From the NCBI RefSeq assembly GCF_900637055.1, contig NZ_LR134338.1, positions 6,659,501 to 6,723,500 on the forward strand: 64,000 nucleotides of DNA, given 5' to 3'. Made by a program: the position numbers and the translations under genes. This document shows, piece by piece, positions 48,643 through 57,816 of this stretch. Under the pieces are notes generated by a model. That model did not search any database. It was not told the origin of the DNA and was given only the letters and a program-made list of their open reading frames with translations. Numbering within the stretch: the first letter of the stretch is position 1; each line of letters starts with the position of its first letter. The stretch is from Brevibacillus brevis (GTDB taxonomy: Bacteria > Bacillota > Bacilli > Brevibacillales > Brevibacillaceae).

Positions 48643-49401
48643 CTATTTCGACCCGGTCTGAAAAGTTATCCACTGCGCTTGATTGTGATTACCCGCTGTA
48701 TCCTTTACCAAACCCGCAATGAGGCTTACCTGATATCTCGTATGTGGCTGCCATTTTCCTTTTGGCTTCACAGACAACATCCGCTTGCTTTTGTTCCACG
48801 TAATGGTATGCGGAACGATAGCCCCTTTTTCATCTGTCACACGAACTAATGGCCCGGCCGTTTTGCTGGAGAGAACTCCACCACCTACCAAAGCAATCTC
48901 TTCTGCAAACTGGAGAGTCACTTTATCCTGGAGCTTTACATTTTTAGCCCCGTGACCGGGTAATAAGACTGCTTGTGGAGCGATGTTATCCACAGGTTTT
49001 TTCGTTTGAAACGTGCTGGTCAGCTCTGGATTCAAATTGCCTCGCTGATCCTTCACTTTTTTGGCCAGCAAGCTTACTCGATAGGAAGCCCCTGCTTCCA
49101 GATTTCCTACCGGATCAATCGTCATGCTTCGATCTGTTTTGTTCCATTTTGCCGTAAAACGAACCTTCTTTTTTTTCGCATCCGTGAGCGAAATGATCGA
49201 GAGACCAGACTTGTCGGAGAGCTCTTGCCCATTTTTTAACGAAACTGGCCCCGAAAATGTCAGTGTTATGATTTGATCCGGGTCCATTTCCGCCGATTTG
49301 TCAGCTGGGGATATTCTCACTCCCCATTCGTTTGCCGACTTTGCCCACGCTTCCTGTGAAGGAAGTAAGAAAACACAAGCACTACTACCCATTGCACCCA
49401 T
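48643..49401 (-). CDS. Exported bacterial Ig-like (Big_5/SbsA) protein with out-of-frame signal peptide
   Basis: Two Big_5-like Ig domains are seen: ISPADKSAEMDPDQIITLTF to TSTFQTKK, and LPGHGAKNVKLQDKVTLQF to WITFQTGSK. Such domains occur on Bacillales surface proteins. The frame begins with weak starts (ATG at 49401, no ribosome site). The proper start with GGGAGGGG is the ATG at 49421 in another frame, encoding MKKMSVRWVQWVVVLVF. One missing T in the run near 49358-49361 would join it to LLPSQEAWA. The gene is probably frameshifted. Confidence 0.65.
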   Translation of the reverse strand: MGAMGSSACVFLLPSQEAWAKSANEWGVRISPADKSAEMDPDQIITLTFSGPVSLKNGQELSDKSGLSIISLTDAKKKKVRFTAKWNKTDRSMTIDPVGNLEAGASYRVSLLAKKVKDQRGNLNPELTSTFQTKKPVDNIAPQAVLLPGHGAKNVKLQDKVTLQFAEEIALVGGGVLSSKTAGPLVRVTDEKGAIVPHTITWNKSKRMLSVKPKGKWQPHTRYQVSLIAGLVKDTAGNHNQAQWITFQTGSK

Positions 49402-49535
49402 CGAACACTCATCTTTTTCATCGAACCCCTCCCGTCTAAAACGACAAAGCCGCCTCCTGAAGCATATAAGCGCGTCGCTTCATCGTTTACAGGCATTGTA
49501 GAAAAAGACAGATAGGTTGATCAAAGAAATATGGT

Positions 49536-49745
49536 CTATGCTTGCGGCTCTTCCTCCGCGCGAATCAGTATCTTTTTCAGCTTGCGTTCAAATTCTAGTC
49601 GTCCAATCATCACACTATGATCGCAACCCGTACATTTGATTCGCACATCCATGCCCATGCGTATGACTTTCCACGCATTCGTGCCACATGGATGTGGCTT
49701 TTTCATCTGTACGACATCCCCCAGTCCAAATTGCTTGCGTTCCAT
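49536..49745 (-). CDS. DUF951 family protein
   Basis: A 69-residue protein starting MERKQFGLGDVVQMKKPHPC. The pattern G-D-V-V-x-M-K-K-x-H-P-C-G-x-N, then RIKCTGCDHSVMI, is the DUF951 (YyzM-like) signature, with three cysteines and a histidine as possible zinc ligands. It is encoded just after the MscS gene, as in related genomes near the origin. Confidence 0.92.
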   Translation of the reverse strand: MERKQFGLGDVVQMKKPHPCGTNAWKVIRMGMDVRIKCTGCDHSVMIGRLEFERKLKKILIRAEEEPQA

Positions 49746-49760
49746 TTCTCTTTCTCCTCT

Positions 49761-50636
49761 CTACACTGTTCCCTTTCCAGATACCGCGACGATTTTTGGA
49801 TACGGAATTTGAATGCCTCTGTTGGTTAATTCCGTTCTGATCTTCGCACGCAAATTTCGATTGACCCCGTGATGCGTGTTCGGCTTGCATTCAGCCGTAA
49901 CCCGGATGATAACTTCGGAAGGTCCCAGTGCATGTACTCCCAAAATCTGTGGCTCAGCTACGATATCCGTCAATTCCGTTTGAGCCGATGCCAATACTTC
50001 TTTGAGTACAGACTCAACTTGGTTTAGATCTTCTTCATACGCTACAGATACGTCTACAACCGCTAACGTATTTTGCAAAGAAAAGTTCGTCACTTGATTA
50101 ATCGTGCCGTTTGGAAAGATGTGTACCTCACCCGTCCAGCTTCGCACCTTTGTAATGCGCAGACCAATCTCCTGCACCGTGCCCGTCAAATTGTTGATCG
50201 TTACGACGTCTCCGACAGCAAATTGGTCCTCAAAAATAATGAAGAATCCCGTAATGATATCACGCACGAGGCTCTGCGCCCCGAAACCGACTGCCAGCCC
50301 CAGTACCCCTGCGCTTACCAAAACAGGGCGCAAATCAATGCCCAACAGCTGCAAGATCATGAGAATCGCCAAAAAGTAAATGCTGTACTGAACGATATTG
50401 TTGACGAGCACCCGCATCGTGTCCACTCGGCGTTGATCCATTTGAATCTTGCTTCCATGGCGGTGCTGGAACACTTTATTTACACCTGATTGCACAACGG
50501 AAACGACGATTCGCGATAACAGGATGATCGCTGCGATTTTCAGTACAGCCATCCCTATATTTACCCACATATCGGCATCTGTCACATACGCATATACTTG
50601 GGCATACATTTTCTCAAAAAAACCAGCTTGATTCAT
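49761..50636 (-). CDS. Small-conductance mechanosensitive channel, MscS family
   Basis: A 291-residue membrane channel. Hydrophobic segments at about 20-45 and 85-110 (YSIYFLAILMILQLLGI), then the pore helix region LVSAGVLGLAVGFGAQSLVRD. The cytosolic beta-domain has GDVVTINNLTGTVQEIGLR. It releases solutes under hypo-osmotic shock. It overlaps the DUF3343 gene by 4 bases. Confidence 0.94.
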   Translation of the reverse strand: MNQAGFFEKMYAQVYAYVTDADMWVNIGMAVLKIAAIILLSRIVVSVVQSGVNKVFQHRHGSKIQMDQRRVDTMRVLVNNIVQYSIYFLAILMILQLLGIDLRPVLVSAGVLGLAVGFGAQSLVRDIITGFFIIFEDQFAVGDVVTINNLTGTVQEIGLRITKVRSWTGEVHIFPNGTINQVTNFSLQNTLAVVDVSVAYEEDLNQVESVLKEVLASAQTELTDIVAEPQILGVHALGPSEVIIRVTAECKPNTHHGVNRNLRAKIRTELTNRGIQIPYPKIVAVSGKGTV

Positions 50637-50914
50637 TCCTCCCGCTCCTTCTGCTCCCCGTTTTCGTCGACCTCGCTATACTGGCCAAAAAACTGACGGA
50701 AGTATCCTCGTATTACCACTTGTTGTTCCATCATGATCGCTTTCGCTCGTGAGTAATCCGACAGTGGGAACTCAATGGAAAGGGCACAGCCTGCCGTTAT
50801 TTCTTTCGGCGTAGGTCTTGTATCGATCTCAATATCTTCGTACTCCAGCAGCATTTCTGCCCGCAAGGCTTGCTGCGTGGAATCAAACGCGATCAGCACT
50901 GTCTCTCCTCCCAT
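50633..50914 (-). CDS. DUF3343 putative Se/S-carrier-like protein
   Basis: About 93 residues from the ATG behind GAGGGGGAG; an earlier GTG/ATG is possible. LIAFDSTQQALRAEMLL, then IDTRPTPKEITAGCALSIEF, is the DUF3343 pattern, with a conserved Cys. These proteins are proposed sulfur or selenium carriers and are often encoded near cysteine-desulfurase-like enzymes; one lies at 53630-54784. Coupled to the MscS gene. Confidence 0.88.
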   Translation of the reverse strand: MGGETVLIAFDSTQQALRAEMLLEYEDIEIDTRPTPKEITAGCALSIEFPLSDYSRAKAIMMEQQVVIRGYFRQFFGQYSEVDENGEQKEREE

Positions 50915-51128
50915 TTCACTCCCCCTCATCTTTTTCACGTAAACTGCCATAGTCTCCTCTTATTTTACCTGTTCGTTTTCATGCTTGCCAGCCTCGCTGA
51001 GTTTTCAAAACCTACGTAACTTTCCCATTAGCAGGTATAAAAATGTCATATCGGTACGATACTGTGAATACTTTTATATAACCTTTTACAGGTTGGTTTA
51101 AGCCAAGTCGGCAAGAGTGGGGGTTTCC

Positions 51129-51734
51129 ATGAGTACATCCGATAATCGCAAGGATTATTCTTTGCCACCTTTTAAAGTGGAATACCGCAGTGAAAACGCA
51201 GACGAGCATCTCGCCGGTCACCTTGCCCAGCGCTTTCGCTTAAATCGGTTCGATGACGACCTTGTCATTGTATGTATTGGGACAGACCGTTCTACTGGTG
51301 ATGCTCTAGGCCCATTAGTAGGAACCAAGCTCATCGCACAGTCTCCTCGTTTTTTGCAAGTATACGGAACGCTTGAGGACCCTGTACACGCCATGAATCT
51401 TAAGGAAAAATTAGAGCTCATCCACACGAATCATCCGACAGCTACACTCATTGCAGTCGATGCCTGTTTAGGTCAATTTAGCCACGTCGGAAACATCAAT
51501 GTGATTAATGGTCCACTAAAACCAGGAGCTGGTGTAAAAAAAGAGCTGCCTCCTGTTGGTTCCTTCCACATTACCGGGATTGTTAACGTAGGAGGCTTCA
51601 TGGAGTATTTTGTCCTTCAAAATACCCGCCTCTCCATCGTCATGAACATGGCAGATATCATAGCTTCCGGACTGGCAAAAGCCGTAACACTGGCTTCTAC
51701 GCCTAGTCGATTCGATAGTGTCTTATATGATTGA
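51129..51734 (+). CDS. yyaC: YyaC-like spore protease
   Basis: About 201 residues from an ATG behind GAGTGGGGG. VIVCIGTDRSTGDALGPLVG, then IAVDACLG and KELPPVGSFHITGIVNVGG, match the YyaC/GPR-related family found in spore formers near parB. It has the hydrogenase-maturation-protease-like fold. It is transcribed alone on the plus strand; the 180-base gap in front has no other gene. Confidence 0.93.
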   Translation: MSTSDNRKDYSLPPFKVEYRSENADEHLAGHLAQRFRLNRFDDDLVIVCIGTDRSTGDALGPLVGTKLIAQSPRFLQVYGTLEDPVHAMNLKEKLELIHTNHPTATLIAVDACLGQFSHVGNINVINGPLKPGAGVKKELPPVGSFHITGIVNVGGFMEYFVLQNTRLSIVMNMADIIASGLAKAVTLASTPSRFDSVLYD

Positions 51735-51825
51735 CCGTTTTTCCCTGCAAAAGGTTCCATCCCTCTTTGGAAAACTTGTTTTTCGATCTGTTCTCTCCCT
51801 CAACGGATAACAGATCTATTTTTTT

Positions 51826-52725
51826 TTACACAAAAATCGTCAGGCGCTTTTCGATCACTTGGGCGCTGATCGGCGTTGGCGCTACGCTTTCTCCATCTGC
51901 ATGGACAGGCAGCTGTCCTGCTGCTTGTATCGTTACCTGCTTGCCCCTATAAAAACGGACACCCGGATGATGACGGTGAGCTCCTGTGAATATTTTCGGA
52001 AAAGCGGCTAACAATCCGAGTCGACTCACGCCACTTACTACGCAAATGTCCGCAATGCCATCGTCCGGTATAGCATCGGGACAGATCAGCATTCCGCCTC
52101 CGTAATTCGGAATATTGGCAGCGACAACTAGCCAGACAGCCTCTAAACCAACCTCAACACCATCAACGTTCAGTACAATGTCACGTGGCTGATACGTACA
52201 TACGACGCGAATCACCGATATTATGTAGGCGAGTGCTCCTAGCTTGTACCGATTCAGCCAAGCTTTGTACACAGCTTGATCCGTTATCTTTGCTACCTGT
52301 GCATCGAATCCGGCCCCGATTGAATTCACAGCTACTTTTCCGTTCAATAAAATCAGATCGATTCGCTTTTCCCCTTTTTCCGACAGAATTCGCTCTAATG
52401 CCTGTAACGGTTTCATCGGAATTCCATGTCCGCGAGCAAAATCATTCCCGGAACCAGCCGGCACCAATCCAAATCGACAATCTTGTTTCGATTCATATAT
52501 GCCGTTTATCACGCCTCGGACGGTTCCATCCCCTCCGACAGCAATGATTTTATTTACTCCCTCTTTTTGAATCAGCTCTTTTGATAATTTTTCGGCCTCC
52601 CCCTCTCCTGATGTCAGCCTGACATGAAAAGGCGCTCCTAGACGTCGTAGCATCGGCTCAATTTGCCTCCATACTTTCAATCCTGTACCATTCCCGGATA
52701 CAGGATTGACGATCACACCCAACAT
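51826..52725 (-). CDS. Diacylglycerol/lipid kinase family protein
   Basis: A 299-residue protein from the ATG behind GGGGAGAG; the frame extends 29 codons upstream without a ribosome site. LGVIVNPVSGNGTG, GGDGTVRGVINGI, GLVPAGSGNDFARGHG and FDAQVA are the DagK/YegS kinase motifs, with ATP-binding GGDGT at about 60. The C-terminal beta-sandwich ends in ISAQVIEKRLTIFV. Substrate probably diacylglycerol or a related lipid. Confidence 0.93.
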   Translation of the reverse strand: MLGVIVNPVSGNGTGLKVWRQIEPMLRRLGAPFHVRLTSGEGEAEKLSKELIQKEGVNKIIAVGGDGTVRGVINGIYESKQDCRFGLVPAGSGNDFARGHGIPMKPLQALERILSEKGEKRIDLILLNGKVAVNSIGAGFDAQVAKITDQAVYKAWLNRYKLGALAYIISVIRVVCTYQPRDIVLNVDGVEVGLEAVWLVVAANIPNYGGGMLICPDAIPDDGIADICVVSGVSRLGLLAAFPKIFTGAHRHHPGVRFYRGKQVTIQAAGQLPVHADGESVAPTPISAQVIEKRLTIFV

Positions 52726-52855
52726 AGTAATTCTCTCCCCAAACATGCTGTCGTACTGTACTGTCCCGTCCCACTTATCCATACTTGCTTGCAAATCAAG
52801 TTTTTGTATCATATTATCGCATGCTATTTTTATCGATGATAGTTGATTTTCATAA

Positions 52856-52888
52856 AAAAGACTCCTCCCGAAGGAAGAGCCTCTGTCC
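52856..52888 (-). terminator. Terminator after the DUF554 gene
   Basis: Minus-strand stem GGCTCTTCC with GGGAGGAGTC (one mismatch), loop TTC, followed by TTTTTT. Confidence 0.65.
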
Positions 52889-52891
52889 CAA

Positions 52892-53605
52892 CTATGAAAA
52901 CAGCTTTGAAATCCAATCCATAAAGGGAACTCCCACTGCTGCGATCACTAATGCTGGCATCATGTTGGCTACCCTTATCTTTTTGATCTCCAAAACGTTT
53001 AACCCAATGGCAATAATCATTAAGCCACCTACTGCCGTTACTTCTACCAGGATCGCATCTAGCATCGTTTCACTCACCACACTGTAAATGCGTGTAGATA
53101 ATAACGCAATCATACCTTGATATAAAAACACGGGCACTGCCGAAAAGATGACTCCGATTCCTAGCGTCGAGGTGAAAATGATCGCAGAGAATCCGTCTAG
53201 CAATGCTTTCATAAACAGTACATCATGGTTGTTGCGCAAACCACTGTCCAATGCACCCAGTACAGCCATAGCTCCAATACAGTACACCAGCGTCGTCGTG
53301 ATAAAACCAGTAGCGATACTGCCTTGGCTACCCCCAACTTTCCTCTCCAGCCAGTGCCCAAGATTGTTTAAGCCTTTTTCAATCCCAATCCATTCACCTA
53401 GTACTGTTCCTAGCACAATACTGATGATCACGAGTAAAAAATTGTCCGAACCCAGGCACATTTTAATGCCCAATATGAATACGGCCAGAGCAATTCCTTG
53501 CATGACGGTTTGTCGCATCGATTCCGGAATTCGCTTCAACATTCTGCCTAACAATGCCCCTAAGATGATTGCTCCGGCGTTGACCAATGTTCCCAGCAAG
53601 ATCAC
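52892..53605 (-). CDS. DUF554 membrane protein (YqgA-like)
   Basis: A 237-residue protein with six or seven membrane segments. LGTLVNAGAIILGALLGRML, the GEWIGIEKGLNNLG loop and FITTTLVYCIGAMAVLGAL are the DUF554 signature. Probably a transporter of unknown substrate. It is encoded directly after the aminotransferase-like gene. Confidence 0.92.
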   Translation of the reverse strand: MILLGTLVNAGAIILGALLGRMLKRIPESMRQTVMQGIALAVFILGIKMCLGSDNFLLVIISIVLGTVLGEWIGIEKGLNNLGHWLERKVGGSQGSIATGFITTTLVYCIGAMAVLGALDSGLRNNHDVLFMKALLDGFSAIIFTSTLGIGVIFSAVPVFLYQGMIALLSTRIYSVVSETMLDAILVEVTAVGGLMIIAIGLNVLEIKKIRVANMMPALVIAAVGVPFMDWISKLFS

Positions 53606-53629
53606 TTGCGCTGTCCCCCTACAGATGCC

Positions 53630-54784
53630 TTACACAAACGCTGCTGCTATTTCCCGAACAGCGTTATGAAGCGCTTCTACATCTTTCTCTGAGTTGAAAA
53701 TTCCAAAGCTGGCTCGAACCGCTCCACGTTGTTCGGTACCGGCAGTCTGGTGACCCAGTGGCGTGCAATGAAAACCCGATCTGGTCGCAATCCCGTATTG
53801 TTGATCCAGGATAAACGACACCTCTGCTGCATCCACCTCTCCGATATTAAAAGCAACCACGCCTACACGTTCGGTCTCAATCCCCGGTCCGTAGACATGT
53901 ACACCCTCGATCTGCTGCAATCCAACTATCGCTTGCTTCACCAATTCCCATTCATGCTGACGAATGTTGTCCACACCTTTTTCCATGACAAAATCAACGC
54001 CTGCTTGCAGCCCTGCCAAACCAACTGTATTAAGGGTCCCGCTTTCGTATCGGTCTGGACGAGTTGTCGGTTGATCGATCGCTTCAGACTGACTGCCTGT
54101 CCCCCCATGAATCAAAGGCTCGAGATCAATATCACTTCTCACGTACAAACCACCTGTACCCTGTGGACCATACAGCCCTTTGTGCCCTGGAAAAGCAAGC
54201 ATATCAATATTCATTGCCTCTACATCTATAGGCAAAACACCAGCAGACTGAGAAGCATCCACCAAAAACGTAATCCTGTGCTCTTTTGCCAGTTTCCCCA
54301 GCTCGGCTACAGGCAGGATGACACCTGTCAGATTGGAAGCATGACTTACAACGATTAACCGTGTCGCGGGCGTAATTGCCTTGGCAAAATCCTCTACATA
54401 AAATTGATGGTCTTCTCTTGGCTCTACAAAAGTAGCCTCTACTTGGTTGTTTTTGCGCATGTACTCGATGGGACGTCTTACCGAATTATGCTCGATAGAC
54501 GAAGAAATAACATGATCGCCTGCTTGTAGGAATCCTTTTATCGCCTGATTAAGCGCTTGAGTGGCATTGAGATAAAAAAAGAGGTTATTCGGGTTTTGAA
54601 TCCCAAACAACCGCGACACTTGCACCCGTGTTCGAAACACAGCTTTACTCGCTTTCATCGCCAGTGCATGTCCACCTCGGCCAGGATTTGCAGCAAAATC
54701 CTCGATGACCTCTGCCATCATTTCTTTGACTGCTGGTGGCTTCGGCCATGTAGAAGCTGCGTTATCCAAATAGATGATCGCCAT
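53630..54784 (-). CDS. Cysteine-desulfurase-like aminotransferase class V
   Basis: A 384-residue PLP enzyme. IYLDNAASTWPKP at the start, SIEHNSVRRP, DASQSAGVLPIDV, the PLP lysine in FPGHKGLYGPQG and the catalytic Cys in GFHCTPLGH are seen. It belongs to the group of cysteine desulfurase-family proteins found beside DUF3343 and selenium-related genes. It lies after parB and before DUF554. The persulfide acceptor is unknown. Confidence 0.9.
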   Translation of the reverse strand: MAIIYLDNAASTWPKPPAVKEMMAEVIEDFAANPGRGGHALAMKASKAVFRTRVQVSRLFGIQNPNNLFFYLNATQALNQAIKGFLQAGDHVISSSIEHNSVRRPIEYMRKNNQVEATFVEPREDHQFYVEDFAKAITPATRLIVVSHASNLTGVILPVAELGKLAKEHRITFLVDASQSAGVLPIDVEAMNIDMLAFPGHKGLYGPQGTGGLYVRSDIDLEPLIHGGTGSQSEAIDQPTTRPDRYESGTLNTVGLAGLQAGVDFVMEKGVDNIRQHEWELVKQAIVGLQQIEGVHVYGPGIETERVGVVAFNIGEVDAAEVSFILDQQYGIATRSGFHCTPLGHQTAGTEQRGAVRASFGIFNSEKDVEALHNAVREIAAAFV

Positions 54785-54799
54785 GACTACCTCCTGGAC

Positions 54800-55645
54800 T
54801 TACTTCTCTATATTCAACATATCGATGATTCGCTCCAAGTCTTCCTGTGAATAGAAGTCAATCTCGATCTTGCCGCGCTTTGATCCTTTTTTAATCTTGA
54901 CCGATGTTCCAAAACGACTGCGTAGCCGTTCCTCCATCTCGATCAAAACTGGCTCGTTTTTCGCTGGCTTTTTCTTTTTTGTTTCACGTGAAACATTGAG
55001 CTGCTTCACAAGCTCTTCCAGCTGACGAACACTCAATCCTTTTTCCACCACGTCATTTGCAAGCTGTTGTTGTACTTTCTTATCCGTTACGCCTAGCAAA
55101 GCACGCGAATGTCCCATGGATAGTTCGGCTGCCGAGACCATTTTTCGGATCTTCTCTGGCAGTTGCAGCAAACGCAACATGTTGGCTACATGCGGTCTAC
55201 TCTTCCCTATCTTTTGTGCAAGCTGTTCTTGCGTATACTCATGGTGAGAAATCAGCTTGTCGTAAGCCTCGGCCTCTTCAAGTGGATTCAGATTTTCCCG
55301 TTGCAAGTTCTCAATCAGGGCAATCTCCATTAATTGCTGATCTGTGTACGCCTTTACTACTACCGGAACCTCTTTTAACCCCGCTACCTTTGCAGCACGC
55401 AATCGTCTTTCCCCAGCTACCAGCTCATAACCTTTGATGCTTTTCCGAACAATCAGCGGCTGGATGATCCCATGCTCTTTGATTGACTGTGCCAGCTCAT
55501 CTATAGCTGATTGTTCGAATTCTTTCCGGGGCTGATAAGGGTTAGGACGAATCTCATTGATGGAAACCTCTTTTACTTGTTCCCCTTCTTCGATGAGATT
55601 GGAAGTAATAAGCGCATTCAGCCCTTTTCCCAATCCTCTACTCAT
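54800..55645 (-). CDS. parB: Chromosome partitioning protein ParB (Spo0J)
   Basis: A 281-residue CTPase clamp. SINEIRPNPYQPRKEF, the CTP box GERRLRAAK, ENLQRENLNPLEEA and the HTH QLAQKIGKSRPHVANMLRLLQLP are the ParB signature, with a KKKPAK linker and a C-terminal dimer domain. It loads at parS and works with ParA in origin segregation; in spore formers it also controls sporulation start. It carries a parS site within its own gene. Confidence 0.97.
   Translation of the reverse strand: MSRGLGKGLNALITSNLIEEGEQVKEVSINEIRPNPYQPRKEFEQSAIDELAQSIKEHGIIQPLIVRKSIKGYELVAGERRLRAAKVAGLKEVPVVVKAYTDQQLMEIALIENLQRENLNPLEEAEAYDKLISHHEYTQEQLAQKIGKSRPHVANMLRLLQLPEKIRKMVSAAELSMGHSRALLGVTDKKVQQQLANDVVEKGLSVRQLEELVKQLNVSRETKKKKPAKNEPVLIEMEERLRSRFGTSVKIKKGSKRGKIEIDFYSQEDLERIIDMLNIEK
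54980..54995. promoter_or_regulatory. parS site inside parB
   Basis: TGTTTCACGTGAAACA, a perfect match to the bacterial parS palindrome, as in Bacillus spo0J. Confidence 0.95.
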
Positions 55646-56400
55646 ACCCCTACCACTTCCTTCGCCAAATCAGTATAGACTTCCGCTCCTCGTGAGCGTG
55701 GATCGTACGTAATGATGGCTTGTCCGTGTGACGGCGCTTCACTCAAGCGAACATTTCGAGGAATAATTGTCTTGTATACTTTGTCCTGAAAATACTTTTT
55801 CACTTCTTCTATCACTTGCAAACCGAGATTCGTGCGTGCATCGAGCATCGTCAGCACGACACCTTCGATGGCAAGCTGTGAATTTAAGTGTTTTTGGACC
55901 AAACGAATGGTGTTCAACAGTTGGCTTAATCCCTCTAGCGCATAGTACTCACACTGGATTGGAATTAAGACGGAATCAGATGCTGTCAAAGAATTAACGG
56001 TCAAAATCCCTAAGGATGGCGGGCAATCGATAATGACGTAATCGTACTTGTCCTTGACAACTTCCAGCGCCTTTTTCAGACGAACCTCACGAGAAATCGT
56101 AGGAACCAGCTCGATTTCCGCACCTGCCAATTGAATGGTGGCAGGAATGATCATTAATCCTTCAATTTCAGTTGGCAAAGTCGCATCGACGGGGTTGATA
56201 TCATTGATCAGGACATCATAAATGCAGTACTTAACATCTGCCTTATTTACCCCGATCCCACTGGTTGCATTTCCTTGCGGATCAATATCAACCAGCAGTA
56301 CCTTTTTCCCCAATGCGGCCAAACAAGCACTTAGATTGACGGACGTAGTCGTTTTCCCGACGCCGCCTTTCTGGTTCGCAACCGCAATGATTTTTCCCAA
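55642..56400 (-). CDS. parA: Chromosome partitioning ATPase ParA (Soj)
   Basis: 252 residues from a TTG behind GAGGTGG. This gives MGKIIAVANQKGGVGKTTT, identical in layout to Bacillus Soj and of its length. An upstream ATG would add 35 residues without a ribosome site. Deviant Walker A KGGVGKTT, DIDPQGNATSG and VIIDCPPSLGILT are present. It overlaps parB by 4 bases. Confidence 0.95.
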   Translation of the reverse strand: MGKIIAVANQKGGVGKTTTSVNLSACLAALGKKVLLVDIDPQGNATSGIGVNKADVKYCIYDVLINDINPVDATLPTEIEGLMIIPATIQLAGAEIELVPTISREVRLKKALEVVKDKYDYVIIDCPPSLGILTVNSLTASDSVLIPIQCEYYALEGLSQLLNTIRLVQKHLNSQLAIEGVVLTMLDARTNLGLQVIEEVKKYFQDKVYKTIIPRNVRLSEAPSHGQAIITYDPRSRGAEVYTDLAKEVVGV

Positions 56401-56740
56401 CTTCTCCACCTCTTTTTTGTCGTGTAGGAAAGCTTGTGGCTTGACCAGTACACTCTCCAGTACGTCTTTCAAAGTCATCTTCTGTATCCTCATCTTGTTA
56501 GTCATTCGAGTCTATTTACGATTTGCTCGTATTCTTGTAAAACGATGATCTTTTATACGCTTTCCTTCGTTCGCTGCCATTCAGTAACCTTTACATGGCC
56601 TGTACATGATAAGACGAAAAAGTCTCTGCAAAGTTATCCTCATTTATTATCGAGCAAACCTGCAAGTATGCACAGGTTGGTACTCTCCATGTTATCAGAT
56701 TTGCAGCTTGGTCGTACGCTGTTTTTTTTAGACAGAGAGA

Positions 56741-56841
56741 CAAAAAAGCCTTATTTTTGTCCCGAAAAAGCAGATTTTCCTAGCTTCATTACGAAAAATG
56801 CTTATTTTTGGAAATTAAATACTGCCGAAAGCCCCATTTTC
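56741..56841. repeat. Degenerate A-tract/T-tract repeats upstream of parA
   Basis: Four similar units lie at 22-31 base spacing: AAAAAAGCCTTATTTTTG, CGAAAAAGCAGATTTTCC, CGAAAAATGCTTATTTTTGG and CGAAAGCCCCATTTTCC. They lie in the 500-base gap between noc and parA, which holds no gene. They may be binding sites or bent DNA of the parAB promoter region. Confidence 0.4.
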
Positions 56842-56862
56842 CTATAAAGAATCAGCATTTGC

Positions 56863-56895
56863 CCAAAAAGAAAGGCGACCTTGTCGCCATTTTTG
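56863..56895 (-). terminator. Terminator of noc
   Basis: Minus-strand stem GGCGAC with GTCGCC around AAG, followed by TTTCTTTTT, 10 bases behind the noc stop. Confidence 0.7.
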
Positions 56896-56905
56896 TTACC
56901 ATCAT

Positions 56906-57760
56906 TTATTTCCCTGTTTCTTTGTTTTTCGGAATACGAATAGTGAATTGATAGAATTCATCAAGGTCTTCTTCCGCCGTCTCTACAGGTAGGCCCGTCT
57001 GAATCACCATATCGATTGATTGCCGAACGGTATTAATCGCAATCCGGGTATCCCTTGAAAATGCTTTCCAGCGAGGCTTCGCATCTTTTTCCGATTTAGG
57101 GTTCTCAGCTAATTCTAGAAGCTGCTTTACGCGCACTTCCGTCTGTTTCACATTCCATTCCCGCTCCAAAATCTCAAGCAGGACTTTATTTTGTAATTCA
57201 GGATCTTTTAACGGAATCAGAGCCCTTGCATGACGCTCTGTTACTTGTCTAGATAACAATGCATCTTGAATTTCTTGCGGTAAATGGAGCAAGCGCAGTT
57301 TGTTTGCGATTGTCGATTGTCCTTTGCCTAAACGTTGAGCAAGACTCTCTTGCGTCAAATTGTGCAAATCAATCAGCTTTTGATATGCGACTGCCTCTTC
57401 AATGGCTGTCAAACCTTCTCGTTGCAAATTCTCAATCAATGCGATAGAGGCTGTTTGCGAGTCGTTAAACTCTTTGACAATCGCAGGAATCCTCTCCATG
57501 CCCAATTTTCTAGTTGCGCGCAAACGTCGTTCCCCAGCAATCAATTCATAACGACCATCGCGAACCCGTACGACAATCGGTTGAATGAGTCCATGAGTTC
57601 GTATCGTTTGACACAACTCATCAATTTTCTCGTCATCAAATACAGTACGAGGTTGATATGGATTCGGTACAATCTCCTCAACTGGTATTTGTTTGATTTC
57701 TTCGTTATCTGTCTTGTCCGTCAAGCCAAAAATCCGAGAAAATGAATCTTTAACTGCCAT
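56906..57760 (-). CDS. noc: Nucleoid occlusion protein Noc
   Basis: 284 residues from the ATG behind GTGGGGG, close to the length of Bacillus Noc. It is a ParB paralogue with an N-terminal amphipathic [11 protein letters not shown] segment that can bind the membrane. The CTP box is [10 protein letters not shown], then [14 protein letters not shown] and the [26 protein letters not shown]. It blocks division over the chromosome. Located between parA and the mgtC-rsmG genes, the usual place. Confidence 0.94.
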   Translation of the reverse strand: MAVKDSFSRIFGLTDKTDNEEIKQIPVEEIVPNPYQPRTVFDDEKIDELCQTIRTHGLIQPIVVRVRDGRYELIAGERRLRATRKLGMERIPAIVKEFNDSQTASIALIENLQREGLTAIEEAVAYQKLIDLHNLTQESLAQRLGKGQSTIANKLRLLHLPQEIQDALLSRQVTERHARALIPLKDPELQNKVLLEILEREWNVKQTEVRVKQLLELAENPKSEKDAKPRWKAFSRDTRIAINTVRQSIDMVIQTGLPVETAEEDLDEFYQFTIRIPKNKETGK

Positions 57761-57816
57761 AGAAAAATCCCCCACTTCTACCCGTTCCATCCGTGCTATT
57801 TTAAAGTCTTTGAAGA

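Noticed and set aside
56401-56505. 35-residue N-terminal extension of ParA
   Set aside because: No ribosome site before the upstream ATG. The TTG start gives the conserved MGKIIA beginning and normal length.
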